The position numbers and the translations under genes are program-made. Below are positions 1 through 12,750 of a stretch of 64,000 nucleotides of DNA, piece after piece. The DNA comes from Gibbula magus. Lineage: Eukaryota > Mollusca > Gastropoda > Trochida > Trochidae. Location: assembly GCA_936450465.1 (NCBI GenBank), contig OW388289.1, forward strand, positions 71,112,420 to 71,176,419, read 5' to 3'. A model generated the notes under the pieces. That model was not told the DNA's origin. It saw nothing but the letters and a program-made list of their open reading frames with translations, and ran no database searches. Position 1 is the stretch's first letter, and the number at the start of each line of letters is the position of its first letter.

Positions 1-181
1 TGTGTTGTGAAGTTTGTATATACTTACAACTTCAGTCTTCACAACAAAGAACAAATGACACAAAATATACATTGTCATTTTGACACTTACACGATGCCAA
101 TCGTGTTGGCCTTTTGTGCATGTTAAGTGTTATTTCTACATAGGACTTCCAACAATACATGTCACATAAATACAGAAATTA
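1..181. other. No recognised feature
   Basis: AT-rich sequence before the first MITE. No open frame, RNA gene or repeat unit could be supported. Confidence 0.5.
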
Positions 182-886
182 TTAAAGGATAGATGAAATG
201 CCTTTTTCTCAAGAATGACACATCATTACCTCTACGTATATTGTATATCGGAATCAATTGAGCATAAAATTGAGACAATATACACTTGCAATTGATAATT
301 AAGACGATTTTAATTCACCCATTTTAACACCACCGCAATTTGTTCGGCGAATCCTTTTGAAAATGCTCACTGAGGCGTGACTGTGATAAGCGACAGGCGG
401 GGCGCGTAGATAGCTACTCCGCCGGTGTCTCGTTAATTAATTAATGATGATTATCACTGCCGCTAAATGAATTTATGAGGTGTATTACATTGCCAAAAAG
501 ACATGTTTATGGATTAATTGTGTAATTGTCATCTGCGGAATTTCCTAGTTGGATATCTAAACAATCGATATATGGGAAATTTAAGTTGGTTTATTGAAGA
601 TTTCTTTGTGAAATTAACAATCAAAATGTTGCGAAATTACGTTGAATTGTGACTATCGCCGAAAATCAAATTCCTCCACATACGTCACAGAAGTCATCCC
701 TTCACGGATCACACCCCCGCAGACTTTCATTCTGGTCGCCGGGGCTAAATCAGGCGGTTTTTGAAAAAGCCGTATATAAGTAATTTATGGACCGATTTTA
801 GAAATTTAAAATCGAGCAATTGTCAAATTGACATCCCATTTTAATGAATCCAATTTGGACCATATGTCATTTCATCTATCCTTTAA
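182..886 (+). mobile_element. 705-bp TTAA-flanked MITE, copy 1
   Basis: The element starts and ends with the inverted repeat TTAAAGGATAGATGAAATG and its complement, so both ends carry a TTAA, the target site used by piggyBac-type transposases. No transposase frame is present, so it is non-autonomous. A second copy of exactly the same length lies at 19652-20356 in the opposite orientation. The piggyBac assignment rests only on the TTAA site; the inner terminal bases are not the classical piggyBac ones. It ends 74 bp before the proposed NDUFS4 start codon. Confidence 0.85.
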
Positions 887-960
887 CATAGTTTACAGTG
901 CTGTCGGGTAAAGCTACGCACTAGAGATAACGGACCAGTAACTTATTTCATATATCTGTA

Positions 961-3900
961 ATGCGTAACAGGAGTGTAGCCCAGCATAGGTGAGCTAGAC
1001 CGAGGTGAGCGCAGAAATAGCAGGCTGTAAATATAATAAATTGACTTTTCATAGATGGGTAATTAAATTCCCAAAACTTCAAGTGGTGAAGTTTCCCCTG
1101 TTCCCGGCTATTAATGAAACCCCTGAATATGTGTATGCGAAATGAGGTCTGTGCAGAGTTTCCTGCCCTTATTTCAAATTGATGCCCTGAATTAGCCTTA
1201 TATGCCTGCAGACGTTCTGGAAATCAAATAGGAATTATTATTTATTTTTATATGCATATTTGTGACTGCACTGCAGGTATTATGTGACTGGACGTCCAGT
1301 AGATACAGTAACTGCAGCCAAACCGCAGCCCCGAGATGAGGACTCCCGCACTCAGATCCAAACCATTACAGTTGATGAGAAGGTAGTAGATACTGACCAA
1401 TTTATCTTTTTCAAGCTTTTATTACTATCATTTGAGAAACAGTCAAGCTTCTTAACTGTTAGTGTCGAAAATTAGTCTATTTACAATGTCAAAAAAACAA
1501 AACTGTATTATAGGTCATATGGCCTAAATTATTGAATAAAGCTCGGAAGTCCGAGCTGCTCCTGTCTGAAATTAGTCTATAGACATTATTCAAGGAACAG
1601 CAACCCTTGTTTGACAGTTCATAGGTTGAAATAACCTCATCAAAGCCAAATACAGTTGAGAAAGGAATGGCCAAACTGATTCCATCTTTGCAAAAATATA
1701 ATATACACATATGATATCATCATTTAAAACTGAAGTAATCATTTTAACTAGCACAATGTGCATCTAAGATCTTACTAGCCCAGCTACTGATGCTTATTAG
1801 CAGCTGCGACTTAGTCGGGGCTGCTATCAGTTTTTGTGCAGTTTCTGTCGCCTCTGGCATGTTTTGTATTGGCTATAACCTTTTTCATGATATACATAAC
1901 CTCTTACTTATACCCATGGGGAGTTTTTTTACCTGTTCACACTCAAGGTCTTAGGTCAAAAGTTCTGAAATGGATAACTTAAAAAATATTTTTACTGTCA
2001 GTTTCTTATTTTGGTGTATATCATCTATAGAGAAAGGCCAAGATTTGAAAAGGTTTTTGCTAAAATCTGTCAACGGTCAAGGTCACAGCGAGGTCACAGC
2101 GAGGTCACAACTTAAGCTGGATTTTGCGGAAATGCCTTATTTCATCTATTAAGACTTTGAATCACTACATGATTGTTATATACAATGAAAAGTGATCATT
2201 AATTGTGTAAACTTGAAGATGAAAGGTCAAGGTCACGGGATAGGGTCATGGTCACCAGTTCTGAAATCACTAAATAACTGTTTTCCAATAAGGTACTGAC
2301 ACCTCATTTGGGCCTACAAAGCTTTTTTCTGAAGCATCTGGGGATATTTCGAAATGTTCACATTCAAGTTTAAAGGGCACGGTCATGAGTTCTGAAATCA
2401 CTACAAAAATTCTTGTTAACACGAAAACTAAAAACATGTTTGTGCTATAAGGCTCTTTTTTGGTATGTATCACCTATGGAGAAAGACCAAGATTTGAAAA
2501 GGTTTTAGCTGAGATCTGTTAAAGGTCAAGGTCACAGGGAGGAACAACTTGAGCATGCTTTTATCATGTTTGTGAATATGCCTTATTTCAAGTATGATCA
2601 CTTTTGAGTCATTGCCTGATTGTTATACACAATGAAAAGTGATCAATGAGTGTGTGACCTTGAAGGTCAAATGTCAAAGGTCAAGGTCATGACATATTGG
2701 TTAAGGCCATGTTAACCCTTTGAGCCAATTTTGAAATTAGAAATGGGTTACCGCTTTAAGAACAAACTTGAAATAATGAAGAAAAAAAATGTTAATAAAA
2801 GGTCCCATTTTATTGTTGCTGTGGAGAAGGCGGAACAGGGACATTTTCTGGGCTGCTCTGTGCTCCTGCAATGCTCATCTAGTATTTATTCTATATTTGA
2901 TCTTTCGCTATAATTTCTATCGGTTGGAAAAAAGGAAGATTTACCGTAATAAAATACCTGTTTATGATGGAAATCGTGATTTCATGTTGTGCATGTCTCT
3001 TACAGATGGACATCACCTCGCTCTCTGGTGTACCGGAGGAGCACATCGTGACGAGACAAGTGAGGATCTTCGTGCCCGCACGTAATGCAATGCAGTCCGG
3101 GTCATATGGAACTAGGCGATGGAGGATGGAGTTCGACCAGAGAGAGAGATGGGAGAATCCACTCATGGGCTGGGTCTCCACGTCAGTCCTTTACCCATTA
3201 TTTGAAGCTAATTATTTATACATTTTTTCCTTGATAGGTTATGTTGAAATCAACATTTTTCTGTTGATGACCATAGCTGACCTCAACATAAGCATCATTT
3301 TACCTTTATAGTAACTTAATAGGTGCTTTATATAGTTTTATAAATATCTGTGAAAAGGGATCTGTTCGATTGCTATAGGGTTTTGAAATTTAAATCAATG
3401 CAGGGTTTGATTTTATTGGATCAGTTTTAGGATTTAAATATTTTTTTTTATAAGCAGCAGTTTCAAGTACTAGCACATTATTACAAAATATGCCAGCCCT
3501 AGCCAGCTGCATGCTTTGTTAACAATAAGAAGAATTTAATACTAATACTGGCTGAATTAATTGATGGGACACCATTCCTTATGGGTGACTTCTTGGAATA
3601 AGTAACTCAACATCAAAGACAAAAGTCCTGGCTGGCTATATGAAGTGTTTACAAGTAAGCTTACAAACTAGGAACGTCACAATACACTGATGCACCGGCG
3701 CATCTCCGTTGTTCAGTTCACGATAATATACACGATACAGTAAATTAAATCACGATCCAAATTTTAGTGTATATCGACCAATTTTTTAATGTTTCTTGAT
3801 CCAATAAAAAAAAAACAAACTTTTCATCATTATTTATTTCAGAAACTCAGTTCTTGGAATTGATAAAGTTCTGACTTTTTGTTCATGTTCAAGTTGGAAA

Positions 3901-6308
3901 ACTATTTAAATATGAGATTCATGATCATGTTGGCTTGTATTTGTTTTTAACTGTTGTTCACTATCTTGTTAGAAATGTTGTATTGAGAACCTGAGATGGT
4001 ATCTCTCCGCAAGAATGTTGCATTTACTGTATCGTGATATGTATCGAATTATGACCTCAGTATCGTGCTACGTATCGTATCGTGAGGTACCTGTATCATG
4101 ACATCCCTATTACAAACTGCTCAAGTCCATATTTAAGACATATGTTACGATCAAAGTTGAGAAACATTTTCACAAATAGCCCAGGATTAGCCAATATAAG
4201 TAACTGAAGCATTACGTTAGCATATACGGTTACCTGTGGGACATGCTATCTTTAGCCAGTTTTAAACATAAGGCACCCGTCCAACGTCCTCTTGATTTAA
4301 CTGTAATAGATAAGGGCTTACTTATACTTTATTTACATAGTGGGGTACATCAAACATAATTTCTTAATTAATGGACCAAATAAAAAAATAAATAGCTAAC
4401 ATAACCTTGCTGTATTATTGTCACAATGTGTAGAAAATGGACATTAGAAATTGATTTATGTTTGAAATTATCACATGAAATATTATTTCAGTCTTTTAAC
4501 CTGTTTCAGTGCTGATCCCCTCTCAACAATGAACGTAGACTTTGCTTCAAAAGAAGATGCCATTGATTTCTGTGAGAAGAATGGTATGCTGTTTTGTTGA
4601 GAGAATATTATTGTACTCATTACATGGGACAAACAGTTAGTAGTAGGATGATTTTGGTATCAGTATCAGTCTGCATATTGTTCAATTCAGTAAGTGTACA
4701 CTACAGTTTACTGGTTTAGACAAACCTATGATTGTATCTCCCATACTGAACAAATTGTCATCATGATCGTATTGAGTCGACACTTCACAAACTTTAACTG
4801 ACTAAATTTTTCTCACCGATATCACATACCATGCCTTAGATGGTTTCATTGTTATGATTCATTAGCATGCAAGAAACCGGCAAGATGACAATTTCCCATG
4901 ATGAAGAGTTGAACAGAGGCGAAATCATGAATACCATAGATCTTGAATTTTCTTTAAAAAATTAGATGTCCTGCAGTAAAAAAAATCCATTGAAATGCTC
5001 TACTATCTTCAAATAAAGAGTTTTAAATAGTTCACTTGATTTATTTGAGTCATACATTTTTATGTCAACATACTTTTCTTAGTTTGAAGTCTTGATATTT
5101 TTTGTTACCATGTTATAAATAGATATTTAGATATGTATTGTATGGCCACCAATGCATCATAATAAATATTGTCTCACTTGTTACTTGTCAAAAATTTAAT
5201 CGATATAATGTAATACAAAGAAAGAATGACATTACATCTTGTATTGCTTTTAATGGCCTTTATAAACAGCTCTACTAAAAACAAATTAATCCGAAGACTG
5301 AAGAGATATCCTCGCGTTTTAACCTCCAAATACGATTTAGCTGTTCTCATTAGGTTCCAATAATTGTTTGCAGGAAAGTTTTGTCATGCTGTCCGAAGCA
5401 TTAATTCAAATTAAGCATTGCCTATGTGTTGCATCCTCGGTTACCCAGTATTTCATATATGCTCGATTACTCTCCACTGTACCACCCCTGGGACACTATC
5501 AGGGAAATCTGTACTCAAATTACCCACCCTTGGCTGGCTTGATGAAATCACAAACCAATGAAAATGGTTGATAGGATAAGACGGGAAATGGTCAAGGGAG
5601 ATAAACGGCGACAGATGGCTAACAAAATGACCGCGCCCAGGAGGTGCGTGCTTGGCAACGAAATATGAATTTTCATTGGCTTTCAGGGCCAAGCTGCTTC
5701 CTTTTGAAAAATTTTGTATGTAAATTTCATTGACTCACTGTGTGAACCCCCCTCCTTTTCAATATGTGAACCCCTCCTTTGAAAATTCCTGGTTCTGCCT
5801 AGGATGCATCGTCCCAAGGCATAACTCTTGCCAGTTTCCATTACTGGCTGATTTAGGCCTTGCAGTATTTCCTGCATTTCTGATGCAGCGAGTCACTTTC
5901 TAGGCACAACAAAGCAAGGGAAATACTGTAAGGCTTAAATCAGCCAGTAATGCAGACTGGCAAGAGTTATGCCTTGCGTTTGGAAGTTGCCTATTATGTT
6001 ACATATGACAAATATTGATTGATAGGAAAAAAGGGAGTTATTCCCTGTTATAAATTGTCAATGATGAAGGTGATTATGGAAACTAAGAATATTGGTGTAT
6101 TTTATCTAAAGTTATGTTTAATAATGTTATTTGAATATTCTCTGTGTGTTGAGAATGGAATCAACTTAATATCTGATAATTTAAAACAATTTGATGTTTT
6201 TCAGGTTGGGAATACTTTATTGAAGAACAGCATGAATCAACATTCAAAAAGAAGTCATACGGTGCAAACTTCTCCTGGAACAAGAAGACAAGAGTTTCAA
6301 CAAAGTAA
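961..6308 (+). CDS. NDUFS4: NADH:ubiquinone oxidoreductase subunit S4 (complex I 18-kDa/AQDQ subunit)
   Basis: Accessory subunit of mitochondrial complex I, acting on the matrix arm next to the NADH module. Proposed coding exons are 961-989, 1277-1382, 3006-3181, 4510-4583 and 6205-6308. Each junction is GT/AG and the phases join without a break, giving 162 residues against about 175 for vertebrate precursors. Family hallmarks visible are [37 protein letters not shown] and the C-terminal [17 protein letters not shown]. Exons 2-5 are secure. Exon 1 (ATG at 961, 29 nt, donor CATAG/GTGAGC) is inferred from phase, an upstream in-frame stop and an Arg-containing N-terminus expected of a mitochondrial presequence; a different exon 1 outside the window is possible. 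Introns contain a hAT-like MITE, a foldback and AAGGTCA-rich repeats. Confidence 0.93.
1937..2711 (+). repeat. AAGGTCA-rich interspersed repeat, about two diverged units
   Basis: Two diverged copies of a repeat about 300 bp long lie in NDUFS4 intron 2. They are marked by the motif AGGTCAAGGTCA and by blocks such as CCAAGATTTGAAAAGGTTTT. The same family appears on the opposite strand at 28289-28945. The repeated TCAAGGTCA matches the extended nuclear-receptor half-site bound by ERR/SF-1 type receptors. Boundaries and terminal repeats were not found, so its class is unknown. Confidence 0.7.
3669..4109. mobile_element. hAT-like non-autonomous transposon with 8-bp target duplication
   Basis: A 441-bp insertion in NDUFS4 intron 3 runs from TAGGAACGTCACAATAC to GTATCATGACATCCCTA, which are imperfect inverted ends. 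It is flanked on both sides by the perfect 8-bp duplication TTACAAAC (3661-3668 and 4110-4117). Eight-bp duplications with TAG-type ends are typical of hAT elements. The interior contains degenerate CACGATA/TATCGTG blocks and no transposase frame. Confidence 0.85.
5815..5976. repeat. Foldback element in NDUFS4 intron 4
   Basis: Arms of roughly 55-60 bp, starting CAAGGCATAACTCTTGCCAG and ending with its complement, flank a short loop. The outer arms pair nearly perfectly, with mismatches towards the loop. This is typical of a palindromic MITE. A diverged arm fragment may recur near 55270 (TTTAAGCCTTGCAGTATTTC). Confidence 0.7.
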
Positions 6309-7306
6309 TCTTGCCAAATTCAGGCAACAAGAAAATTGTGCTGTTTTTGTTTTGAAAGCTGTCTAAACAACACATGCTGTTTGAACATGGTCCTCTATAC
6401 AAGGGACGAGACTGTTTTGAGTTACTTTAAAGCAAGAGAACTGTACATAAGTCATTGTTATATACATGTATGTGAGTGATAATAGATGAACATGTCAGTA
6501 AATATTTAAACTAAGTCTTGTTGCATCAATTTTTACTCATCAAGCCATGTGAAGACCAGGTGGGCTACTTATATTATATATCTACTTATGTTGTAGACTA
6601 CTGCCTTGTCCCCTATGAGGCGCTATGTGACTTCAGTTCTTCTTGGGTGGGGTCAATTGTCCTATTTCCGATCATGCAATAATTAAAGGGAAATTTTAAA
6701 AATGGTTGGAATATAAACCAAACTGACTTTGTCTTCTTTGATAATGAATGCACATTCATAAAAAAGGAAATGTTATGTTTTTGGAAATATTTATTCGTTA
6801 TAGTACCCATGTTGTATACCCATGAAGAACTGGCGATAACGTATTTACCACTAAAGACTAAACACTTTTTATGATATTCAAATTCAAAGAGGTGTAACAT
6901 TTCTTTTGGCGTTCAGTTTAGTCACACAAATCTGAAACTCGACTGTTCAGGTCACCACAGATGTATAGCACCATACCACGTGACTGGTACTCTAACATCT
7001 GAGACAGTAAGTGTCCAAGAAATCGGAGGCACAAATGTTTCTCGTCGAATTATCAGGGTGAAGATATATCACACAACCAAGTAGAACTTGGAGTTAAAAT
7101 TGTCTGTCAATTGCAACCACATAATACCTTCAGTTGCACAATCAATAATACATATATTTTTAAAATAACATATTAAAGATGTTTTGATGAAGAAACCAAC
7201 ACAACCGGATCCACTTTTCGCACGCTTATGAAGATCACTTCTGTTATGGCCGAACCACTTATAGCAATCTAAAAACAGTTCTTCATCCTTACACAAGTGT
7301 GTTTTA
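6309..7306 (+). other. NDUFS4 3' region and intergenic sequence
   Basis: Downstream of the NDUFS4 stop. The 3' UTR probably occupies the first part, but no canonical AATAAA was seen close to the stop, so the transcript end is not defined. No other gene recognised. Confidence 0.4.
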
Positions 7307-7512
7307 TGGGGTGCCAAACGGAACTTGAATGGCTATTTAGTAAGCTTATTAATTCAGGCATGTGTTTAGTAAGCTTACTAAATCGAATAAGTAAGTTTAC
7401 TAATTCGTTTTGAATTAGTAAGCTTACTAAATGAATTAGTAAGCTTACTAAATGAATTAATAAGCTTACTAAATGATTTAGTAATTAAGCTGATTTAGTA
7501 AGCTTACAAATA
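7307..7512. repeat. TGGGGTGCC terminal repeat with AAGCTTACTAA palindromes
   Basis: It begins TA/TGGGGTGCCAAAC and continues with copies of the palindrome TTAGTAAGCTTACTAA and half-copies. This is the terminal repeat seen intact at 28147-29930 and 63000-63130. The opposite terminus was not found here, so this is probably a solo or decayed end. Confidence 0.75.
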
Positions 7513-7618
7513 GGTGTGAAAATTTATATCTCGTCTTATTTTCAGAATGTCAATTCCTGATGTCATTGCCAGATATACCTGCAAGATATCATGATGTGTT
7601 AATATTCTTCAGAGATTT

Positions 7619-8790
7619 TTATCCCCCGCCAACATAGTTGGGGGGGGATATTGAAATGGGCTCCGTCCGTCCGTCCGTTCGTCCGTTCGTCCGTCCGTTC
7701 GTCCGTCCGTCCGTCCCGATTTTGTTTCCGGAACAGAACTCGAAAACTATAAGACATATCCCAACGAAACTTGGTGAGTGGAACAGTCATCATGTGAAGA
7801 TGTGCCTTTTGGGGTTTTCAACTTCTTCGAGTTATTTTTTTACCGTTTTCATGGAAATGTAACCTAGAATTTCGTTTCCGGAACAGAACTCGAAAACTAT
7901 AAGACATATCTCAACGAAACTTGGTGAGTTGAACAGTCATCATGTGTAGATGTGCCTTTTGGGGTTTTCAACTTCTTCGAGTTATTTTTTTGGACCGTTT
8001 CCATGGAAATGTAACTTAGAATTTCGTTTCCGGAACAGAACTCGAAAACTTTAAGACATATCTCACCAAATCTTGGTGTGTGGAACAATCATCATGTGTA
8101 GATGTGCCTTTTGGGGTTTTCAACTTCTTCGAGTTATTTTTTTTTACCGTTTCCATGGAAATGTAACTTAGAATTTCGTTTCCGAAACCGAACTCGAAAA
8201 CTATAAGACATATCTCAACGAAACTTGATGTGTGGAATAATCATCGTGTAGATGTGCCTTTTGGGTTTTTTAACTTATTCGAGTTATTTTTTTTGACCAT
8301 TTCCATGGAAATGTAAGTAAGAAATTAATTTCCGGAACAGAACTCGAAAACTATATGAAATATCTCAACGAAACTTGGTGTGTGGAACAATCATCATGTG
8401 TAGATGTGCCTTTTAGGGTTTTCAACTTCTTCGAGTTATTTTTTTTTACCGTTTCCATAGAAATGTAACTTAGAATTTCGTTTCCGGAACAGAACTCGAA
8501 AACTATAAGACATATCTCAACGAAACTTGGTGTGTGGAACAATCATCATGTGTAGATGTGCCTGAAAGGCACGATGGGCTTATGGTATTGCACAGTGTCC
8601 AGCAGTCTGTAAACTTTTCGCATTTTGTCTTCTTCTCCAGAACCACTTTGTCTAAGGAGCTGAAATTTTGTGTGTTGTGTTTAGTTGAAAAAAGGTTCAT
8701 AGTCACTGTTATTCAACAACTATTCTTCTATAAATTTTCCAAAAGGCGGGGGATATGGCCGACTCTGTCTGCTTGTTTTATATTATTACG
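7619..8790 (+). repeat. 151-bp tandem satellite with (GTCC)n leader
   Basis: The leader CCCCCGCCAACATAGTTGGGGGGGG is a short palindrome, followed by GTCCGTCC repeats to about 7715. About six units of about 151 bp follow, each starting near GTTTCCGGAACAGAACTCG, and the region ends with a diverged block and GGCGGGGGATAT. The same architecture recurs at 24205-24700 and, on the other strand, inside 28147-29930. Frames open across this region are satellite artefacts. Confidence 0.8.
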
Positions 8791-9468
8791 GCGAAAAACA
8801 GAAAGGTAGTCATGACCATGCAGCAGATTTTACTCCGGTGGGTATGAAAGCTCCTTAACGCAATTTCTACTTCAACTGTCGCACTATTTCAACTTTTAAA
8901 CATGCACTCCCTCTGATCTGGATAGTTCAGACATTGTGATATTTAATTGTGTTGCCAAATTGCACAGGAAAATTTTACAAACACCTTTTGCTGCAAAAAA
9001 CACCTCACCATCAACGTTTCACCTACGTGTTTGACTCCAAACTAATTACATATTGCTTTCGAAGGCCTAACTCACACCCTCACTGACAGCGTTTCTCATT
9101 TTTTTTTTATTTCACAATGTTAAGGATATTGCTTCCAATGACTACAGACAAGTAATGGCCGGCTGAATCATTTTATCGTCGCTTGCGACTACATTTGATT
9201 TTCTGATTCAGAAACATTTGTCAGTACAATGTTGAGTTTGATTGAACTGTCTATAGGCCGGGGGCCAGGACCACTTACCGTGCACCCCCACCTCCCAGGA
9301 CAAATTGTCATCGGTACCAAAATGTAGCCCTGTATCTGAACCTTTCAAAAAAGGGTGTCACCTAACTTCTTCCGCATACCGCTGATCTCGTGTCTCACCT
9401 TGTCGTCTGACACACCCGTCGTCTGCTCGATACAGTCGATTCTGTAACCGTTCTTGTGATTGGATAGA
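8791..9468. other. No recognised feature
   Basis: Low-complexity AT-rich DNA. No coding exon or repeat unit recognised. Confidence 0.4.
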
Positions 9469-9830
9469 TTAAAGGCGCTGTAGCACGTTTTTTCGCTGAA
9501 ATAAGTTGATGAAATGTATTTGAAAAATAATGTCACCATACGTTAAACACCATTCTCTCTTCAGAAAATCAAATTTAAAATGAGCGTACATGGCTCAGTA
9601 AAGCCATGGAAATCGTTTTTGTCATTCAAAATAATAAATTGTGTTCACAATAAAATGGCCGCCATGCAATTTTTGCGTTATACGCAACAGCGTTATTACT
9701 ACTACGGACTATTGGTTTGTGTAATAGGATGTTTTACCATCTAAACTAAATATAAATGACATAAACTATCATTATAAATGAGAAATTTGAAAAAATAAAA
9801 TTTGCAAAAAACGTGCTACAGCGCCTTTAA
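9469..9830. mobile_element. TTAA-flanked MITE with GCGCTGTAGCACG ends, copy 1
   Basis: A 362-bp element bounded by TTAAAGGCGCTGTAGCACG and its complement, TTAA included. There is no coding content. The same termini bound 43540-43925. It belongs to the same TTAA-targeting group as the 705-bp element, but the ends diverge after TTAAAGG. Confidence 0.85.
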
Positions 9831-10659
9831 GACCAAACACTGGCTACAGGTTGTGAGGGTTTATTCTCATTTGCGAGAAAGACAAAGACATATAGATACA
9901 TGCATGATAGATATGCATTACCAATACTCATTGATCCATAGGTGAACTACCTATTCATAATAGAACAATACGTCAATGATTATCACACATATATAGTACA
10001 CACTTACAAAGGGAGATAATTAAAAGATATACTTATTCACTATATTCCAATGGCACATAGTGAAGCAATACAAAACATATGTTCTTACAATTAATTACCA
10101 CAATATGGCAACTAACATTATGATTACATACATCACATAATGCATTCAATGCATAATAGCAGAAATATGTAAATCATCATGAAACGTAAAAATATACAGA
10201 TGTGCATACCCTGAATGTGGTGATCAGTCCTTAACCGCGAGGATAACAACTGGCCATCACCATGTCCTGAATACAATAAATACAATAAATAAATGGTTCC
10301 TTATTGCAGACATGATGAATAAATACACAATCATATATTAGAATAAGAACTTTCATGAACGATTAATTCACACAGTATTTACTCTAAATATTCCTTCTCT
10401 CCCTCAATTACACATTCACACCAGAAACATTCATACAAAGAAGAGAAAGAAATCAAAGCTTACTTTAGATTAAAATAATAATGATGAACTAAATTATTTA
10501 CATTATTGGATTATACAAAATGGCGGCAATCACCATTACAATTACAAGTTAAGTTATACAAAAGTTATGAAATATATGATTTATATAATTAGATATAAAT
10601 ACTTTACACTACTCTACGAACTACATTTAATGATAATAATTATATTGATTACTAACCTT
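9831..10659. other. No recognised feature
   Basis: AT-rich intergenic sequence, with no gene or clear repeat seen. Confidence 0.4.
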
Positions 10660-12333
10660 AGATTACGAACAGTGCGAGTCAGCTAAGCGTGACAAGTACC
10701 AGACTCTCGACACATTTAGACTAACTGACTCTCCAGAGGAGTTCGAAAGATACCAACATATGAAACGTGTTTTTAAATCAACATGCAGACGTAAGAAATC
10801 CTCTCATCAGTTACAAATTAAAGAGAAGTTTTATAACATCCGTGATAATCCTGAGGAATTGTGGAAAGCTATCAAAGCAACAACATCAGTGGCACAGAAT
10901 GGTTTATCTATTTCGATAACCTACTCAACTCTGGAACAACGGACTCGAGCATCATTGGTAAAATTACAAGTGATCTAACAGATCATGACTTACATTGTAA
11001 TGACTGTAACCAGTTATTTCCTGATCAACTCAACACTAAGATAACGTTGCGTGAGGTCACAGAAGTGATACAGAATCTTAAAGGTCGAAAAGCACCAGGC
11101 TGGGGCGGAATTTCCTCAGAGTTATTAAAACATTCTGTCAATCAAATCTCAACAATTTTTATGTTCCTTTTCAATGAAATATTGTTAACTTGTAATTTCC
11201 CAATGGCATGGTGTAAAGCGATTATATGTCCACTACACAAGAATGGTTCTTTATCTGACCCAAATAACTATAGAGGGATTTTGCTTTTGCCAGTGATAGG
11301 AAAGGTATTCACGAACATATTAAACCAACGACTCCAACAATGGAGAACAGAAAAAAACATCATTCATGAAAATCAAGCAGGTTTTAGGAAAGGATACTGT
11401 ACAGTTGATAATATGATCTCTCTGTACGGCATGATCGCGAAATACTTATCTAAATCAACTGGAGGGAGAATGTACGTATTTTTCATAGACTTTTCAAAAG
11501 CGTTCGATAGTGTCAATCACACACTTATGTGGCATCGACTTATCAAGTATGGAATTCATGGTAACATCTTGAACGTATTAAGAAATATGTACTCAAAGCT
11601 TCAGTCTTGTGTCTGTACAGATAAGAGACTAACGGACTTTTTTTTCCAATGCTGGTACACGCCAAGGTTGCATGGTCAGTCCAATGCTATTTACATTGTA
11701 CATCAACGAACTAGTCAACGAATGTCCTTGCATAACTGTAAAGGGATATTTATAACAGATTAGTTCCCAGATGTATGTTCACACGGACTTAAATTAATAT
11801 AAGTCCGTGTAATATAAGTCCGTGGTTCACTTCTCTATGCTGATGATGTCGCTAATGCTGCAGATTCTGCCGGCAAACTTCAGGATCAAATCAACTGTGT
11901 CAGCAACTTTTGTGAGAAATGGGGATTGACTTTAAACATGAAGAAATCCAAGATTGTTGTGTTCCATAAAGGTGGGTATTTAAGCTCATATGAGAACTGG
12001 TACTACAGGGGTTCCCAAATAGAAACGGTATCATATTACAAGTATCTCGGGTTATATTTCACACCGAAACGTGTATGGGCGAGATCAAAACAAGTACTAA
12101 CACAGCAAGCGGAGAAAGTATGTCTTTTGATCTACAGACTACACTCCATGTGTGGAGGACCTTTGACAACCAGCAATGACGCAGTACTAGGAGAAAGTGG
12201 GCGGTCTTTACTATATGTTACATATGTAACTAAATGTGTGAATTATTGTGTAAAATTAATCAATATGAATTACAACAGATTACCGAACAAACCTATATCA
12301 TGTTACATATTTGATGGGCATTCTAGAAGTTGA
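10660..12333 (+). mobile_element. Broken LINE (non-LTR) reverse transcriptase
   Basis: A remnant of a non-LTR retrotransposon ORF2. From 10660 a frame reads through a charged linker (ESAKRDKYQTLD, RYQHMKRVFKS). The main frame, about 10861-11660, carries RT motifs: a KNG-containing block with DPNNYRGILLLPVIGK, ENQAGFRKG, and FIDFSKAFDSVNH with the first catalytic Asp. The frame then shifts: GTRQGCMVSPMLF lies in another frame at about 11652, and LYADDV, the catalytic Asp pair, near 11832. The thumb side (GLTLNMKKSKIVVF, YYKYLGLYF) follows to 12333. At least two frameshifts and stops make it non-functional. No endonuclease domain or poly(A) tail was found. The clade was not assigned. Confidence 0.88.
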
Positions 12334-12750
12334 GGTGATGAAGAATGAAGAACAATTTTATGGATACACAACTTCTTTATTCTGTATAGGCCACGTTTCG
12401 ACATAGATACTAATGTCGTTGTCAAGCAGTTGATACAGTTGAACAAATTCCCAGGGTTTATATACACGTAGTGTTTATATAATAGAGGAGGATTATACAA
12501 TTTTGAGTTGTTATTACAGTAGATAGGCTTGATGTATACATATTGAGTAGAAGCCAGAGAGAATGATTTACAGTGTTCATACAGCAGATGAGGTTGATGT
12601 ACACATCTTGTTAAGGAGATTAAGTCTAGGTTGATGTACACAGCTTGTTAATGATATTGATTGATTTAACATAATGATATTGATTATTGGGGGTAATTAG
12701 GAGATGTACACAGCAATATAGTGATTGAAGATGGGGTAAATATGAATCTA
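12334..12750. repeat. GATGTACAC-type degenerate repeats
   Basis: Short related blocks such as TTGATGTACACA(G/T)CTTGTTA recur several times between about 12480 and 12720. No coding content was recognised. The start (TATGGATACACAACTTC, ACGTTTCGACATAG) resembles the ends of the foldback at 40206-40496. Confidence 0.45.

Noticed and set aside
2964..3311. A 115-residue standalone protein
   Set aside because: It is NDUFS4 exon 3 read through both splice sites.
7638..8706. Several 60-90 codon frames
   Set aside because: They fall in the GTCC-leader satellite and repeat the same peptide per unit.
10760..12333. The LINE frames as a host gene
   Set aside because: RT motifs are unmistakable and the frame is broken at least twice; it is a dead transposon.
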